NCBI RefSeq assembly: GCF_900114255.1
Contig: NZ_FOSL01000002.1
Span: 186,001-250,000, forward strand
Length of the DNA stretch: 64,000 bases
DNA from: Neomesorhizobium albiziae
GTDB lineage: Bacteria; Pseudomonadota; Alphaproteobacteria; Rhizobiales; Rhizobiaceae
Direction of reading: 5' to 3'
The first letter of the stretch is position 1. Every line of letters starts with the position of its first letter. The position numbers and the translations under genes are program-made. The notes beneath the pieces are model-generated. The model was not told the DNA's origin. It was given only the letters and a program-made list of their open reading frames with translations, and searched no databases. Below are positions 1 through 9,223 of the stretch, in pieces.

Positions 1-498
1 GACGGGCAGATAGAAGCCCCCATAGGCAGCGAAGATGCAGACCACCATCTTCACGAAAAGCGGCTGGTCCGGCATCGCGCCCATGACGAAGAGGTAGATG
101 GCGGCCAGCACAAACCCGATAAATGGCAGCACAAGGCGGAAGAAGAGGAATTTGGTCAGCGGGTTCTGGCCGCGGAAACCGGCGGTCCTCAGCTTGGTGA
201 GCGTGCCTTCGTCGACAAGCGCGCGGCGCAGGTCGAGCCGGTCCACGATGTTGCGCATGCCGATTGACTCTTCCTCGCGCAATCCCTTGCGGCGGCGATC
301 GGATTCGGCGGCCAGCCGTGCGCGCTGCTTGGCGCGCAATTCGTCGCGCTCCAGCGCGACTGCCTTCATGCGCGCTTTCATCGGATTTCCGCTCAATGCG
401 GGCAACACGGTGAACACGGTGGCGAAAACGGCAACGGCGACCAGCAGGGCGATCATGAAGGCCGGATCGAGCAGTGCTTTTACGACTTGGTCGGACAT
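1..498 (-). CDS. tadC: Tad pilus inner-membrane platform protein TadC (partial, C-terminus beyond window)
   Basis: This is the N-terminal 166 residues of a GspF/TadC-like inner-membrane platform protein, which with TadB helps the CpaF ATPase assemble Flp pilin. The start MSDQVVK is followed by a hydrophobic segment (about residues 10-35), a highly charged cytoplasmic stretch rich in Arg and Lys, and a second hydrophobic block ending in FAAYGGFYLPV at the window edge. It lies 3 bases downstream of tadB in the same operon. The identity comes mainly from position after tadB and the TadC-like pattern of membrane segments. The F-domain itself lies outside the window. Confidence 0.85.
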   Translation of the reverse strand, partial: MSDQVVKALLDPAFMIALLVAVAVFATVFTVLPALSGNPMKARMKAVALERDELRAKQRARLAAESDRRRKGLREEESIGMRNIVDRLDLRRALVDEGTLTKLRTAGFRGQNPLTKFLFFRLVLPFIGFVLAAIYLFVMGAMPDQPLFVKMVVCIFAAYGGFYLPV

Positions 499-501
499 GC
501 G

Positions 502-1515
502 CTAGACCTCGAAGTTCATCATCTTGCGCATCACCAGGATGCCCATGGACATCCAGACGAGAGAGCAGCCGATGATGATGTTTCCGGTGCTCGTCGTGAA
601 CAGCGGCATGATGTAGGTCGGACTGGACAGATAGACGAGGAACCCGACGACAAACGGCAACGCACCGATGATGACGGCCGATGCCTTTGCTTCCATGGAC
701 AAAGCCTGCACTCTCGCCTTCATTTTCTTGCGGTCGCGAAGCACCCTCGAAAGATTGCCCAGCGCCTCGGAGAGATTGCCGCCCGCCTGTTGTTGGATCT
801 GGATAACGATGCCGAAAAAGCTCGCTTCGGGGCACGGCATCGTCTCGCCCATGCGCAGCGCGGCCTCGGGGATGGACATGCCGACCTGTTGGGATTCGAC
901 GATACGGCGAAACTCGGAACGCACCGGCTCGCCGGATTCGGTGGCGATCAGCCGGATGCCGTCGTTCAATGGAAGGCCGGATTTTACGGCGCGCACGATG
1001 ACGTCGAGTGCGTTGGGGAATTCTTCGAGGAAAGCCTTCACCCGGCGGGCGCGCTTGAAGCTGATGATCCAGCGCGGCAGCCCTATAGTGCCAGCGATGA
1101 ACGCGCCGGGAAGCACGATCAGCGGCGCGCCGCCGAGATATGCCAGCGCAGTCACCACGACGCCGCAGATCGCAGAATAGATGTAGAACCGTTCGACCGA
1201 TATCTGCAGGCCAGCCTGCCGGATCTGCATCCGCAGAGGCGGTTTCCTCGTGTTGCGGTCCTTGGCCTTCTGCTTCTCGTCGAGTTCCTTCAGCGTGTCC
1301 TGCACCGATTTCCGACGCTTGGCGACTTCGGCCACCCGATCGCGCGACGCCTTGACGAGGGCACGGTCGGCGTCCGACCTGGTAATAACTTCCAGCCGCT
1401 TGCCGACGTTCTTCTCGTCGGCGATCCTGTTGAAGAGAAAGGCATAGGCAATGGCTCCAGCGCTGCAGCCGGCAAGGGCGATGAACGCCAGGATCGATGT
1501 ATCAATGCCGAACAT
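502..1515 (-). CDS. tadB: Tad pilus inner-membrane platform protein TadB
   Basis: A 337-residue type II secretion F-domain protein. It has an N-terminal membrane segment (about residues 8-28), a charged cytoplasmic region, two hydrophobic segments around residues 110-150, the F domain (near EFPNALDVIVRAVKSGLPL, about 165-185) and C-terminal hydrophobic segments, ending GILVMRKMMNFEV. With TadC it forms the platform on which CpaF acts during Flp pilus assembly. The gene sits 27 bases downstream of cpaF and almost touches tadC, as in the conserved cpa/tad order. The length matches the family. Confidence 0.92.
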   Translation of the reverse strand: MFGIDTSILAFIALAGCSAGAIAYAFLFNRIADEKNVGKRLEVITRSDADRALVKASRDRVAEVAKRRKSVQDTLKELDEKQKAKDRNTRKPPLRMQIRQAGLQISVERFYIYSAICGVVVTALAYLGGAPLIVLPGAFIAGTIGLPRWIISFKRARRVKAFLEEFPNALDVIVRAVKSGLPLNDGIRLIATESGEPVRSEFRRIVESQQVGMSIPEAALRMGETMPCPEASFFGIVIQIQQQAGGNLSEALGNLSRVLRDRKKMKARVQALSMEAKASAVIIGALPFVVGFLVYLSSPTYIMPLFTTSTGNIIIGCSLVWMSMGILVMRKMMNFEV

Positions 1516-1542
1516 GCCCGAAGCCCCTGAACCCGTACGCTG

Positions 1543-3027
1543 TTAGTGGACGCGCTTCTCCATGGCTTCGAGGGCGGCGGCCAGCCGCTGCTCTTCGCCA
1601 TAGTAGCGGGCGCGATCCCAGAATTTCGGGCGCCCGATACCGGTGGATATGTGTTCGCCGACGAGCCGTCCCGAAGCGTCTTCGCCCTTGATGTTGTAGA
1701 GAACAATATCCTGGGTGATGACGACGTCGCCTTCCATGCCGATCACTTCGGTGATGTGGGTGATGCGGCGCGAACCATCGCGCAGACGTGCCGCCTGAAT
1801 GATGACATCGACGGAGCCGACGACGATTTCGCGCACGGTTTTCTGAGGGAGCGAATAGCCGCCCATGGCGATCATCGACTCGATACGGTTCAGGCATTCG
1901 CGCGGCGAGTTCGAGTGGATGGTGCCCATCGAGCCGTCGTGGCCGGTGTTCATCGCCTGCAGAAGATCGAAAACTTCGGGGCCGCGAACTTCGCCGACGA
2001 TGATGCGCTCGGGACGCATGCGCAGGCAGTTCTTGACCAGGTCGCGCATGGTTACCTCGCCCTCGCCTTCGAGGTTCGGCGGTCGGGTTTCGAGACGGAC
2101 CACATGCGGCTGCTGCAGCTGTAGTTCTGCCGAGTCTTCGCAAGTGATGACGCGTTCGTCACGGTCGATGTAGTTGGTCAGGCAGTTCAGCAATGTCGTC
2201 TTGCCGGAACCGGTGCCGCCTGAAATGACGATATTGCAGCGGACACGGCCGATGATCTTCAAGATCTCAGCCCCTTCCGGGGAGATCGCGCCGAATTTCA
2301 CGAGTTGGTCGAGGGTCAGCTTGTCCTTCTTGAATTTGCGGATGGTGAGGGCCGTTCCGTCGATCGCAAGCGGCGGCGCAATCACGTTGACGCGAGAGCC
2401 GTCGGGCAAGCGCGCGTCGCAGATCGGCGAGCTTTCATCGACGCGGCGGCCGACCTGGCTGACGATGCGCTGGCAGATGTTGAGGAGTTGCTGGTTGTCG
2501 CGGAAGCGGACGCCGGTCTGCTCGACCTTGCCGTTGACTTCGATGAAAACCTGCCTCGACCCATTGACCATGATGTCGGCGATATCGTCGCGCGCCAGCA
2601 GCGGCTCCAACGGGCCGTAACCCAGAACGTCGTTGCAGATATCCTCGAGCAGGTCTTCCTGCTCGGCGATCGACATCGCGAAGTTCTTGATCGCGATGAT
2701 GTCGTTGACGATGTCGCGGATTTCCTCGCGGGCCGCATCCGGCTCCAGCTTTGCCAGCTGGGAAAGGTCGATCGTGTCGATCAGCGCCGAGAAAACCTGC
2801 GACTTGGTGTCGTAGTAGCTCTCGCTGCGCTCGCGCTGCGCGGTGCGCGGCTGCGACGCAAGCGGCGGTGGTGTGACCGTTTTGCGCGGTTGCGCCGGCG
2901 GCTGGGGTGGTTGCGGAGCTGCGGCTCGCGGTGGCGCCACGGTCGCCGCAGGAGCAACCGCCGCCGGTGCCGGCGGCGTCCGGAACTCCGGCTTGCTCCC
3001 GCTGTCGTTGCCTCGTTTGCCAAACAT
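1543..3027 (-). CDS. cpaF: Tad pilus assembly ATPase CpaF/TadA
   Basis: A secretion ATPase of the VirB11/PulE family, 494 residues, that powers Flp pilus assembly at the cytoplasmic face. The first 60 residues form a Pro/Ala-rich linker. The N-domain follows (about 75-200), then Walker [12 protein letters not shown] at 270-280, an acidic TCEDSAEL box, the [14 protein letters not shown] region with the Walker B and Asp box, and MGTIHSN (His box). All motifs expected of an active enzyme are present. It follows cpaE by 23 bases. Confidence is high from motifs and context. Confidence 0.96.
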   Translation of the reverse strand: MFGKRGNDSGSKPEFRTPPAPAAVAPAATVAPPRAAAPQPPQPPAQPRKTVTPPPLASQPRTAQRERSESYYDTKSQVFSALIDTIDLSQLAKLEPDAAREEIRDIVNDIIAIKNFAMSIAEQEDLLEDICNDVLGYGPLEPLLARDDIADIMVNGSRQVFIEVNGKVEQTGVRFRDNQQLLNICQRIVSQVGRRVDESSPICDARLPDGSRVNVIAPPLAIDGTALTIRKFKKDKLTLDQLVKFGAISPEGAEILKIIGRVRCNIVISGGTGSGKTTLLNCLTNYIDRDERVITCEDSAELQLQQPHVVRLETRPPNLEGEGEVTMRDLVKNCLRMRPERIIVGEVRGPEVFDLLQAMNTGHDGSMGTIHSNSPRECLNRIESMIAMGGYSLPQKTVREIVVGSVDVIIQAARLRDGSRRITHITEVIGMEGDVVITQDIVLYNIKGEDASGRLVGEHISTGIGRPKFWDRARYYGEEQRLAAALEAMEKRVH

Positions 3028-3050
3028 GCCCGATTACCGCCCGAGGCCCG

Positions 3051-4337
3051 TCATTTCTTTTTCAGCTTCAGCCTGCCCAGAATATCTCCGAGGCCGGCCT
3101 TCTTCTTCGTCTTGATCTCGCTGCGCCCTGTCAAAACATGGGCCATCTCGTAGATTGTCTGGACGATGGCATGCTTGGCATCCATCTCGCCCAGCATGCG
3201 CCCGTTGTTCGAAGAGTTGCCAAAGAGCTGCGGATCGAAGGGTATTACCGCCAGCGGACTGACGCCCAGTGGCTCGGCAAAGTCGGCAGCACTTATCTCT
3301 GGACGCTTCGGAATGCCCGCCTGATTGATGATCAGTTTTGGCGGAGCGTCGTTGGGCCTCAGCTTCTTCAGCATGTCGACCAGGTTCTTGGTGTTGCGCA
3401 GATTGGCAAGCTCGGGTGTCGCCGTAATCACGATCTCGTCCGCCGCCGCCAGTGTGTTTTTGGTCCAGCCGTTCCACGCATGGGGAACGTCAAGGACAAG
3501 CAGTGGCGCACTACGCTGCGCGGTGTCTATGAGATGGGTGAACGCATCGGCGTCGAAATCATACACGCGGTCGAGGGTCGACGGCGCCGCCAGCAGCGAG
3601 AGATGCTGGGCGCACTGCGCCAGCAGGCGGTCGAGATAGACCTCGTCGATACGCTCGGGTGCGAAGACCGCTTCGGCGATGCCTTGCGCCGGGTCCTGGT
3701 CGAAATTGATATTTGCGGTGCCGAACGGCAGGTCGAGATCGGCGACCACCACTTCGGAGCCGAACAGGGTCGACATGCTCCATGCCAGGTTGTGAGCCAT
3801 CGTCGAGGACCCAACACCGCCTTTCGCACCGATGAAGGCGATGGAGCGGCCAATCGGCTCGGCGTCCGGATCGACGAAAATGGAAGAAATGACGCCGACG
3901 ATGTCCGCCATCGATATCGGCGCCACGACATATTCGGAAATGCCCGACCTGATCAGTTCGCGGTAGAGCCAGACATCGTTGTAGTGGCCGATGACAACGA
4001 CCTTGGTGGTCGGATCGCAATATTCCGCCAGCTGGCGAAGCGCTTCGATCAGTTCGCGCGGCTCGCGGCGCGACTCCAGGATGATCAGATTGGGCGTCGG
4101 AGCGGTCTGGTAGATTTCGATGGCCGTCGCCACGCCGCCCATATGGACCTTGAGATGCGCCTTTGCCATGCGCCGGTCCTCGCCGGCGCGTTCGATCGGA
4201 CTGGCGACGCTCTCCGTTTCGCAGAACGCCTGTATCGAGATGCGCGGGATCGGCCGCAAGGCATTCATCGCGGCGACGTCCTGCTCCCGGGCGGCATCGC
4301 CGCTGTCCGGTTGGGTATCGTAGGCCAGATTCGTCAT
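3051..4337 (-). CDS. cpaE: Pilus assembly protein CpaE/TadZ (degenerate MinD-like ATPase)
   Basis: A 428-residue protein with an N-terminal receiver-like domain (about 60-155) fused to a MinD/ParA-like domain. In this family the protein localises the Tad apparatus to the pole. The P-loop region reads AKGGVGSST (171-179): the signature lysine is kept, but the usual Lys-Thr/Ser pair at the end of the loop is Ser-Ser-Thr, so nucleotide hydrolysis may be weak or absent. Further MinD-like elements are VVVADLDLPFGT and VLDVPHAW. The C-terminus is basic (LGRLKLKKK). It lies between cpaD and cpaF in the operon. Confidence 0.93.
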   Translation of the reverse strand: MTNLAYDTQPDSGDAAREQDVAAMNALRPIPRISIQAFCETESVASPIERAGEDRRMAKAHLKVHMGGVATAIEIYQTAPTPNLIILESRREPRELIEALRQLAEYCDPTTKVVVIGHYNDVWLYRELIRSGISEYVVAPISMADIVGVISSIFVDPDAEPIGRSIAFIGAKGGVGSSTMAHNLAWSMSTLFGSEVVVADLDLPFGTANINFDQDPAQGIAEAVFAPERIDEVYLDRLLAQCAQHLSLLAAPSTLDRVYDFDADAFTHLIDTAQRSAPLLVLDVPHAWNGWTKNTLAAADEIVITATPELANLRNTKNLVDMLKKLRPNDAPPKLIINQAGIPKRPEISAADFAEPLGVSPLAVIPFDPQLFGNSSNNGRMLGEMDAKHAIVQTIYEMAHVLTGRSEIKTKKKAGLGDILGRLKLKKK

Positions 4338-4362
4338 GCTCTTACCCTCGAAATGGCCGCGA

Positions 4363-5082
4363 TCAGTAGTCTACTTCCTGTGCCGGCACCGCCACCCAGA
4401 CCGGAGCGTTCCGATAGCCATCTATGACTTTGCCGCGGCGTGCGGCATCGATCGGCGTCTCCTTGCGCGGTCCGAGCAGATCGGCCGGATTGGCGATCTG
4501 TGCGGCGAGATTGTTCTGGTAGGAGCAACCGAAATCCGCGTAGTGCTTGTTCTCTTCGGTTTTGAGAATGTCCTCAGGCCAGCGGCCGCATTTGCCGGTC
4601 TGTGCCTTCATGGCGGTGTAAGCCACCCTGACCGGCGCCGAAACATCCGCCGCCGACTGGTAGGAAAGCATCATCAGCCTGGATGCCGGAACGCCGTTTG
4701 CCCTGGCCACCCTGGCGAAATCGCTGGCAGCGCGGGACGCGGCAACGTCGTTGGCGGCGCCCGACGGCGTCATTATTCTGAGCACAGGCGCCGCGCTCCT
4801 GTCGTACCCCGACAGAAAGCCCTCAAGAGATGCACGCTGCTGATTAGTCATTCCGCGGTCGCTGGCTCCGACCGGAAGATCGAGCACCTCTTCCTTCTCG
4901 CCGATGACGATCGGATGGTTGGTGCGATAGTCGTCGGGAACGGAGCCTACCGTGATGCTGTCACGTTTTGCGCATCCAGCCAGCAGCGCGGCCCCAACGA
5001 CCGCCAGGACGGAGATTGCGCGAAACGTGGGAAAACCACGAGAGCCGCCGGCTATTGCGCTGTTCTTTAAAGCCTTAGACAT
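4363..5082 (-). CDS. cpaD: Pilus assembly lipoprotein CpaD
   Basis: An outer-membrane lipoprotein of the Tad system that accompanies the secretin CpaC. The ATG at 5082 gives 239 residues (MSKALKN), with a hydrophobic signal and lipobox LLAGC about 35 residues in. A GTG six codons upstream at 5100 overlaps the cpaC stop and is the alternative start. The mature part has the CpaD-family pattern SITVGSVPDDYRTNHPI near the N-terminus and a conserved cysteine pair in the second half (CGRWPED, FGCSYQNNLAAQ). It is co-transcribed with cpaC and cpaE. Confidence 0.92.
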   Translation of the reverse strand: MSKALKNSAIAGGSRGFPTFRAISVLAVVGAALLAGCAKRDSITVGSVPDDYRTNHPIVIGEKEEVLDLPVGASDRGMTNQQRASLEGFLSGYDRSAAPVLRIMTPSGAANDVAASRAASDFARVARANGVPASRLMMLSYQSAADVSAPVRVAYTAMKAQTGKCGRWPEDILKTEENKHYADFGCSYQNNLAAQIANPADLLGPRKETPIDAARRGKVIDGYRNAPVWVAVPAQEVDY

Positions 5083-5096
5083 GCCCACACCCCCGG

Positions 5097-6698
5097 TCAC
5101 TTGTAGATGTAGCCGACCACACCGTGGTAGCGGCCGTTCGGTTTGTCGGTCTGCATGGTTCCGTAGACGCGGTTGACGCGGCCGAGGAACATGCCGGCGC
5201 CGTCGCTCGCGGCGTTGAAATTGTCGTCGGGCTTGGCGAGCGCGTTGCGTGCAACCGGCCGCGAGAGATAAGGCGTCACGATGATGACGAGTTCAGTCTC
5301 GTTGCGGACGAAATCGCGGCTGCGGAAAAGCGTGCCGAGCACGGGAACCTTCGACAAACCCGGCAGACCGTTGATCGCCTGCCGGACATCGTCCCTGACA
5401 AGGCCCGCGATCATCATGGAGCCGCCGGATGGCAGTTCCACGGTGGTGTCTGCGAGGCGCTTGCGGATCGAAAGCATGTTCGATCCCGGAAAGGTTAGCG
5501 GGCTGGCACTGAGACCGACCGATCCTTCAGTGGTGGGTTCGGAAACGGATGTGCGGACTTTCAGACTGATACGACCTGGCGAGAGAACGACAGGCTGAAA
5601 TTCCAGTCCTATGCCATATTCAATTTTCTGGACCTCATAGGTCACACCGCCGAAAGAAGCGGGCTCGTCGATAACGCCATCACCGTTGTTGTCGCGCCCG
5701 GGGCTCGGCGGTGTGACCGACTGGCTGCCAACTACATTGAATTCACCGCCAACCCTGAATGTCGCCTTCTCGCCAGACACTGCCGTCAGCGTCGGTTCGG
5801 CCAACGTCTTCATGACGCCGGATTGCTCCATCGCGTTGATGTAGGCCTCGAGCATCGAGGTGCCAAGCTGCAGTCCGCTAGGGGAAAGCGGCTTGCCGAG
5901 GCCCATTATATTGTCGCTTATGCCGGCCCAACTAATGCCATTGCTGCTGCCCTCTGCGAACATGTTGACGCCAAGCTGCTTCATGACATTGCGGCTGATT
6001 TCCGCGACTGTCACCTTCAGGGTAACCTGATCCTCTCCTATGATCTTGATCAGGTTGATGATCGCGCTTTTCTGCCGGGTCGAGTCGGGATTGTCGATGT
6101 CGACGCCACCATTGACCGAGCCGCCGGCCGCCGTCTGCGAATACTGGCCCGTTGTCGCTTCACCGCCGGTCACAAAGGCGGTAGCCAGTTCGGCCGCACG
6201 GGATGCATCAAGAGGGGTCTCGACCGTACCGGTCAGCACGACGTTGTCGTTCAGCAACTCGACCGTGATGTCGGAATTGGGAATAAAGCGCTTGAGATAG
6301 TCTTCCAGTCCGGCGACATCGCGCTCGATGGCAAGGTCAAGACTGGCGATCTGCTCGCCGTTGGGCCCAAAAACGAAGATGTTGGTCTCGCCGACCTGCT
6401 TGCCGAACAGGTAGATGCGGCGTGCCGAACGGGTCACCGCGTCAGCCACTCCCGGGTTCGCCACCAGTACATCGTAAGCGTCGCTCGGAAGGTCGATCAC
6501 GATGGATTTGTTGAGGCCCAGCTTGATCCGCTGCGCACCCTTCGTCGTTTCGACCTGCGTGATGCCGGCGCCAGCAGCAGTGCCGAACGTCGGGGAGGCC
6601 AAGGCGACACAGGCCGAAGCGGCGAGTACGGCGCCCCAGCGGGCGGCAATCTGGCTGCTCCTGGCAAAGTCGACGGGCTGGTGGGTCTTCAAAGTCAT
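5097..6698 (-). CDS. cpaC: Tad pilus outer-membrane secretin CpaC/RcpA
   Basis: The 533-residue outer-membrane channel for the Flp pilus. A signal-peptide-like region ends near residue 40. The pilus-formation N-domain follows (VDLP/IVIDL region, about 60-130), then a BON-like domain (VVLTGTVETP, about 150-165), and the secretin domain (about 210-480) ending in the typical VPVLGTLFRSRDF and ELVIIVTPYLSRP motifs. Residues 336-345 (DNNGDGVIDE) inside the secretin domain resemble an EF-hand/dockerin calcium loop. The start overlaps the end of cpaB by 4 bases, indicating translational coupling. Confidence 0.95.
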   Translation of the reverse strand: MTLKTHQPVDFARSSQIAARWGAVLAASACVALASPTFGTAAGAGITQVETTKGAQRIKLGLNKSIVIDLPSDAYDVLVANPGVADAVTRSARRIYLFGKQVGETNIFVFGPNGEQIASLDLAIERDVAGLEDYLKRFIPNSDITVELLNDNVVLTGTVETPLDASRAAELATAFVTGGEATTGQYSQTAAGGSVNGGVDIDNPDSTRQKSAIINLIKIIGEDQVTLKVTVAEISRNVMKQLGVNMFAEGSSNGISWAGISDNIMGLGKPLSPSGLQLGTSMLEAYINAMEQSGVMKTLAEPTLTAVSGEKATFRVGGEFNVVGSQSVTPPSPGRDNNGDGVIDEPASFGGVTYEVQKIEYGIGLEFQPVVLSPGRISLKVRTSVSEPTTEGSVGLSASPLTFPGSNMLSIRKRLADTTVELPSGGSMMIAGLVRDDVRQAINGLPGLSKVPVLGTLFRSRDFVRNETELVIIVTPYLSRPVARNALAKPDDNFNAASDGAGMFLGRVNRVYGTMQTDKPNGRYHGVVGYIYK

Positions 6699-7498
6699 CT
6701 CCTTGCCCCCACTTCGGAAACTTCGCCTGACTTGATCAGCCGAACAGTGCCGCGGCGCCCATTGCCCGAAACCAGATAGTCGGCCTCACCGTCAGGTTTT
6801 TCCTGCGCATCGGCAGTGGAGCGGAGCGCGAGAGTCAAGCGATCAGCCATCTGTTGCGCAACCGTGATGATTTCTGACTGCTGCGACGTCAGTTCGAGTG
6901 TCGCGGTCTGGCCAACCTTCACCTTCTTGCCCTCTTCATCTTCCTGGATCGCCTGATCGATCGCCAGGACACGAATGTTCTTGAGGATCGTTTCGGTGAT
7001 GAAACCTTCGCCGCCGCTGGCTTGCGAGCGCCGGGTCATGATCACGTCGACAAAATCATTAGGAAGAATGAAGCCGCCGGCCGATGTATCGGCGGCGATC
7101 TGGGTGGCTATCGCCCGTTTACCCGCCGGCAGGATCGACGACATGAAGCTCTGGCCTTCGCCAATCAGTTTCGAGCGGCGCAGCGGTTCGCCCCTATACA
7201 TCGCGATCCGCGCGAGCGAGCCCTTCAGCTTGTCGATCGCATCGGCTTCACCGTCGCGGGTTATGAAATTGGCGTCGACAGCGTTGGTTGGCCATGCCTG
7301 CCAGGTGAGCTGGCCGTCTACAGCAGCCCCCATCGGAACATCGGCGGACAGGACGAGCACTTCGCTCAACGCCAGCGCCGGCTGCTCCGGTTCGGGCATC
7401 GCCACTTCCTGCGAAGTGCTGGCCATGTTTTTGGCGATGTAGCCAGCACCGCCCGCCGCGGCCACCGCAACGCTCAGAATAATCAACCGTGACGCCAT
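6695..7498 (-). CDS. cpaB: Flp pilus assembly protein CpaB/RcpC
   Basis: A 267-residue periplasmic protein anchored by an N-terminal hydrophobic segment (about residues 4-22). It has a SAF domain (about 45-115; VLVLSADVPMGAAVDGQLTWQAWP, given here as its region) and a RcpC-type C-terminal domain including ETILKNIRVLAIDQ. The family is associated with the secretin and the periplasmic side of the Tad machine. It is preceded by a 181-base gap from cpaA, longer than other spacings in the operon, and overlaps cpaC by 4 bases. Confidence 0.93.
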   Translation of the reverse strand: MASRLIILSVAVAAAGGAGYIAKNMASTSQEVAMPEPEQPALALSEVLVLSADVPMGAAVDGQLTWQAWPTNAVDANFITRDGEADAIDKLKGSLARIAMYRGEPLRRSKLIGEGQSFMSSILPAGKRAIATQIAADTSAGGFILPNDFVDVIMTRRSQASGGEGFITETILKNIRVLAIDQAIQEDEEGKKVKVGQTATLELTSQQSEIITVAQQMADRLTLALRSTADAQEKPDGEADYLVSGNGRRGTVRLIKSGEVSEVGARR

Positions 7499-7679
7499 CG
7501 GATACCCAGCCCCGAAACCACCTTGCCCGGGGCGGAGATTGCGCCGCCAATCGTCAAATTAGGGTTAATGCAATCCTTACGATCGTGATTAATTTAGAGT
7601 TTATGCAAATACTTTCGGGAGAGGCTGAGCAAGGAAGGAGAGAAACGCTGGATACGCGCTCAGGCGCGTTGGCGACAAC

Positions 7680-8225
7680 TCAGCCGGCCAGCAAGCGACT
7701 GGTGGCCCAGAGCATCAGCGGCGAGGCCGGATAGGACATCAAACCGCCGATGCCGAGCGCCACGCCATAAGGAATTCCGGCCTTCTGATCGGCGAAGTGC
7801 CGAAGAAACGCGATCCTGCCGGTGAAAAGGGACAGCGGCGAGTTGCGGTATATCACCAGCGCCAAAGTAAGCATCCCGCCCAGGATCGTGGAAACAAGCA
7901 AATATGTCATCAGCTGGTGATCGAAACCCATCCAGACCGCGGTGGCGGCAAGCAATTTGGCGTCTCCGCCACCCATGGCGCCGATTGCGAACAGGCCGAA
8001 GGAGCACGCGAGCACGATGCCGCCGGCGGCGAAATGCCAGGCGTAAGCCGACCATTCCATTCCGGTGAACGGCGCCAGGACCGCAAATGCCAGCAGGAGG
8101 ATCACCGACACGCGGTTGGCAATCGTCATCGAAACCATGTCCGACAGCGCGGCGTAGACCATACAGAATGGAAAGATCACAAAAATCGCTGCTTCAACCA
8201 TTTGGCTTATGCCTATTTCATTCAC
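7680..8225 (-). CDS. cpaA: Prepilin peptidase CpaA (TadV-like)
   Basis: A 181-residue multi-pass membrane aspartic protease of the type IV prepilin peptidase (A24) family, which removes the leader of PilA and probably of the TadE-like pseudopilins. The two catalytic aspartates are visible: D29 in LSDMVSM and D88 in the GxGD motif GGGDAKLL. The family's cytoplasmic methylase domain is absent, as is usual for CpaA/TadV. M9 is an alternative start. The gene lies 97 bases downstream of pilA, beyond a hairpin that probably lowers read-through. Confidence 0.93.
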   Translation of the reverse strand: MNEIGISQMVEAAIFVIFPFCMVYAALSDMVSMTIANRVSVILLLAFAVLAPFTGMEWSAYAWHFAAGGIVLACSFGLFAIGAMGGGDAKLLAATAVWMGFDHQLMTYLLVSTILGGMLTLALVIYRNSPLSLFTGRIAFLRHFADQKAGIPYGVALGIGGLMSYPASPLMLWATSRLLAG

Positions 8226-8261
8226 CGCAACGCAACCGAGCGAGACCGCGTGCAGAAAGCA

Positions 8262-8292
8262 AAGGGCCGCGCCATCTTGCGACGCAGCCCTT
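8262..8292 (-). terminator. Hairpin between pilA and cpaA
   Basis: Immediately after pilA on the minus strand a 10-bp stem (arms 8283-8292 and 8262-8271, one G-U pair) is followed by a T-rich tail (TTTGCTTTC). It is likely a partial terminator or 3' stabiliser that lets pilin mRNA exceed that of the downstream assembly genes. The role is inferred; only the hairpin is seen. Confidence 0.55.
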
Positions 8293-8322
8293 CAACTTCA
8301 GCTAAGCGGAACCGCTTAAATG

Positions 8323-8502
8323 TTACGGAGCATTAGCATCCGTCAGCTTCGAACCGATCGTGGTGAACGTCTTGCCTACCTGTGTACCGATCGTGCCAGC
8401 GCCGACCATGATGGCAAGCGCGATGAGAGCGGCGATCAGCCCGTATTCAATGGCGGTCGCGCCGGATTCGTCCTTCAAGAAACGTGCAAAAAGCTTAGTC
8501 AT
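8323..8502 (-). CDS. pilA: Flp/PilA major pilin
   Basis: A 59-residue type IVb Flp prepilin. The leader MTKLFARFLKDESG is followed by the cleavage site G14/A15 and the mature start ATAIEYGLIAALIAL, with glutamate at +5 and tyrosine at +6 as in all Flp pilins; the rest is one hydrophobic helix and a short polar tail. The ATG at 8502 was chosen over a frame start 11 codons upstream because a good ribosome site (AAGGAG) lies just before it and because the leader then has normal length. It is the first gene of the cpa operon. Confidence 0.96.
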   Translation of the reverse strand: MTKLFARFLKDESGATAIEYGLIAALIALAIMVGAGTIGTQVGKTFTTIGSKLTDANAP

Positions 8503-8791
8503 TCGAGAGCTCCTTACTCCACATGTTAACAGCACCCCGTCGACTGTTCTTTATGCGTCGATCGGATGCTGCCAATTTATGGAGGAGCTCTTTCATTCGG
8601 CTTAAGAAACAGCCTTACCGAATTCTTTCCGCACAGCGCTCCATTTGTTGGTTAATCGCCGACTAAGATGGAAACCCGCCATAGCCATGCCGCCATGTCC
8701 ATGGCAGCGCCGGCGCACGAGTTCCGCACTTAACCGTTGGTTCACCAATGTCGTTCATTTTCGAAGAACACTTTCTGCGGGGAGAGATGAG

Positions 8792-9223
8792 ATGCATCGG
8801 GCCCAGATTTTCAAGATTCTCTTCCGGCAGTCGCTGCTCGCAGCCGCCGCGGCGGCAATGATGATGACTACAGCTCATGCGGAACCTGGGATCGAAGTGA
8901 TCATGAACCAGGCGAGGATCGTGAAACTCGCGCGCGGGGCAGATACAATCGTCGTCGGCAATCCGGCGATCGCCGACGCCTCGGTCCAGGATGCCAACAC
9001 GATCATCCTTACTGGCAGGGGTTTCGGCGTCACCAACCTGGTCGTGCTTGACCGCGACGGCGCTCCTATCATCGACGAACAGGTTACGGTTGTGCGGCAG
9101 ACCACCAGTTCGGTACGTATCTACCGACGCGCGAGTATCCAAACCCTGTCTTGCACGCCCTATTGCGAAGGCTCGTACAAGAGCGAGGCCGAACTGGCGT
9201 CCGACGCTCAGATAGGCCGGTGA
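8792..9223 (+). CDS. Stand-alone CpaC N-domain-like pilus formation protein
   Basis: A 143-residue exported protein. The start at 8792 has GGGGAGAGATGAG before it. A signal peptide ends about residue 30 (TTAHA/EPG). The body matches only the N-terminal pilus-formation domain of CpaC secretins: compare IVKLARGADTIVVGNPAIAD here with the same region of the CpaC above. There is no BON or secretin domain. The C-terminal tail carries two cysteines in CTPYC, which could form a disulfide. It is transcribed divergently from pilA and is probably an accessory of the Tad pilus. Confidence 0.82.
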   Translation: MHRAQIFKILFRQSLLAAAAAAMMMTTAHAEPGIEVIMNQARIVKLARGADTIVVGNPAIADASVQDANTIILTGRGFGVTNLVVLDRDGAPIIDEQVTVVRQTTSSVRIYRRASIQTLSCTPYCEGSYKSEAELASDAQIGR

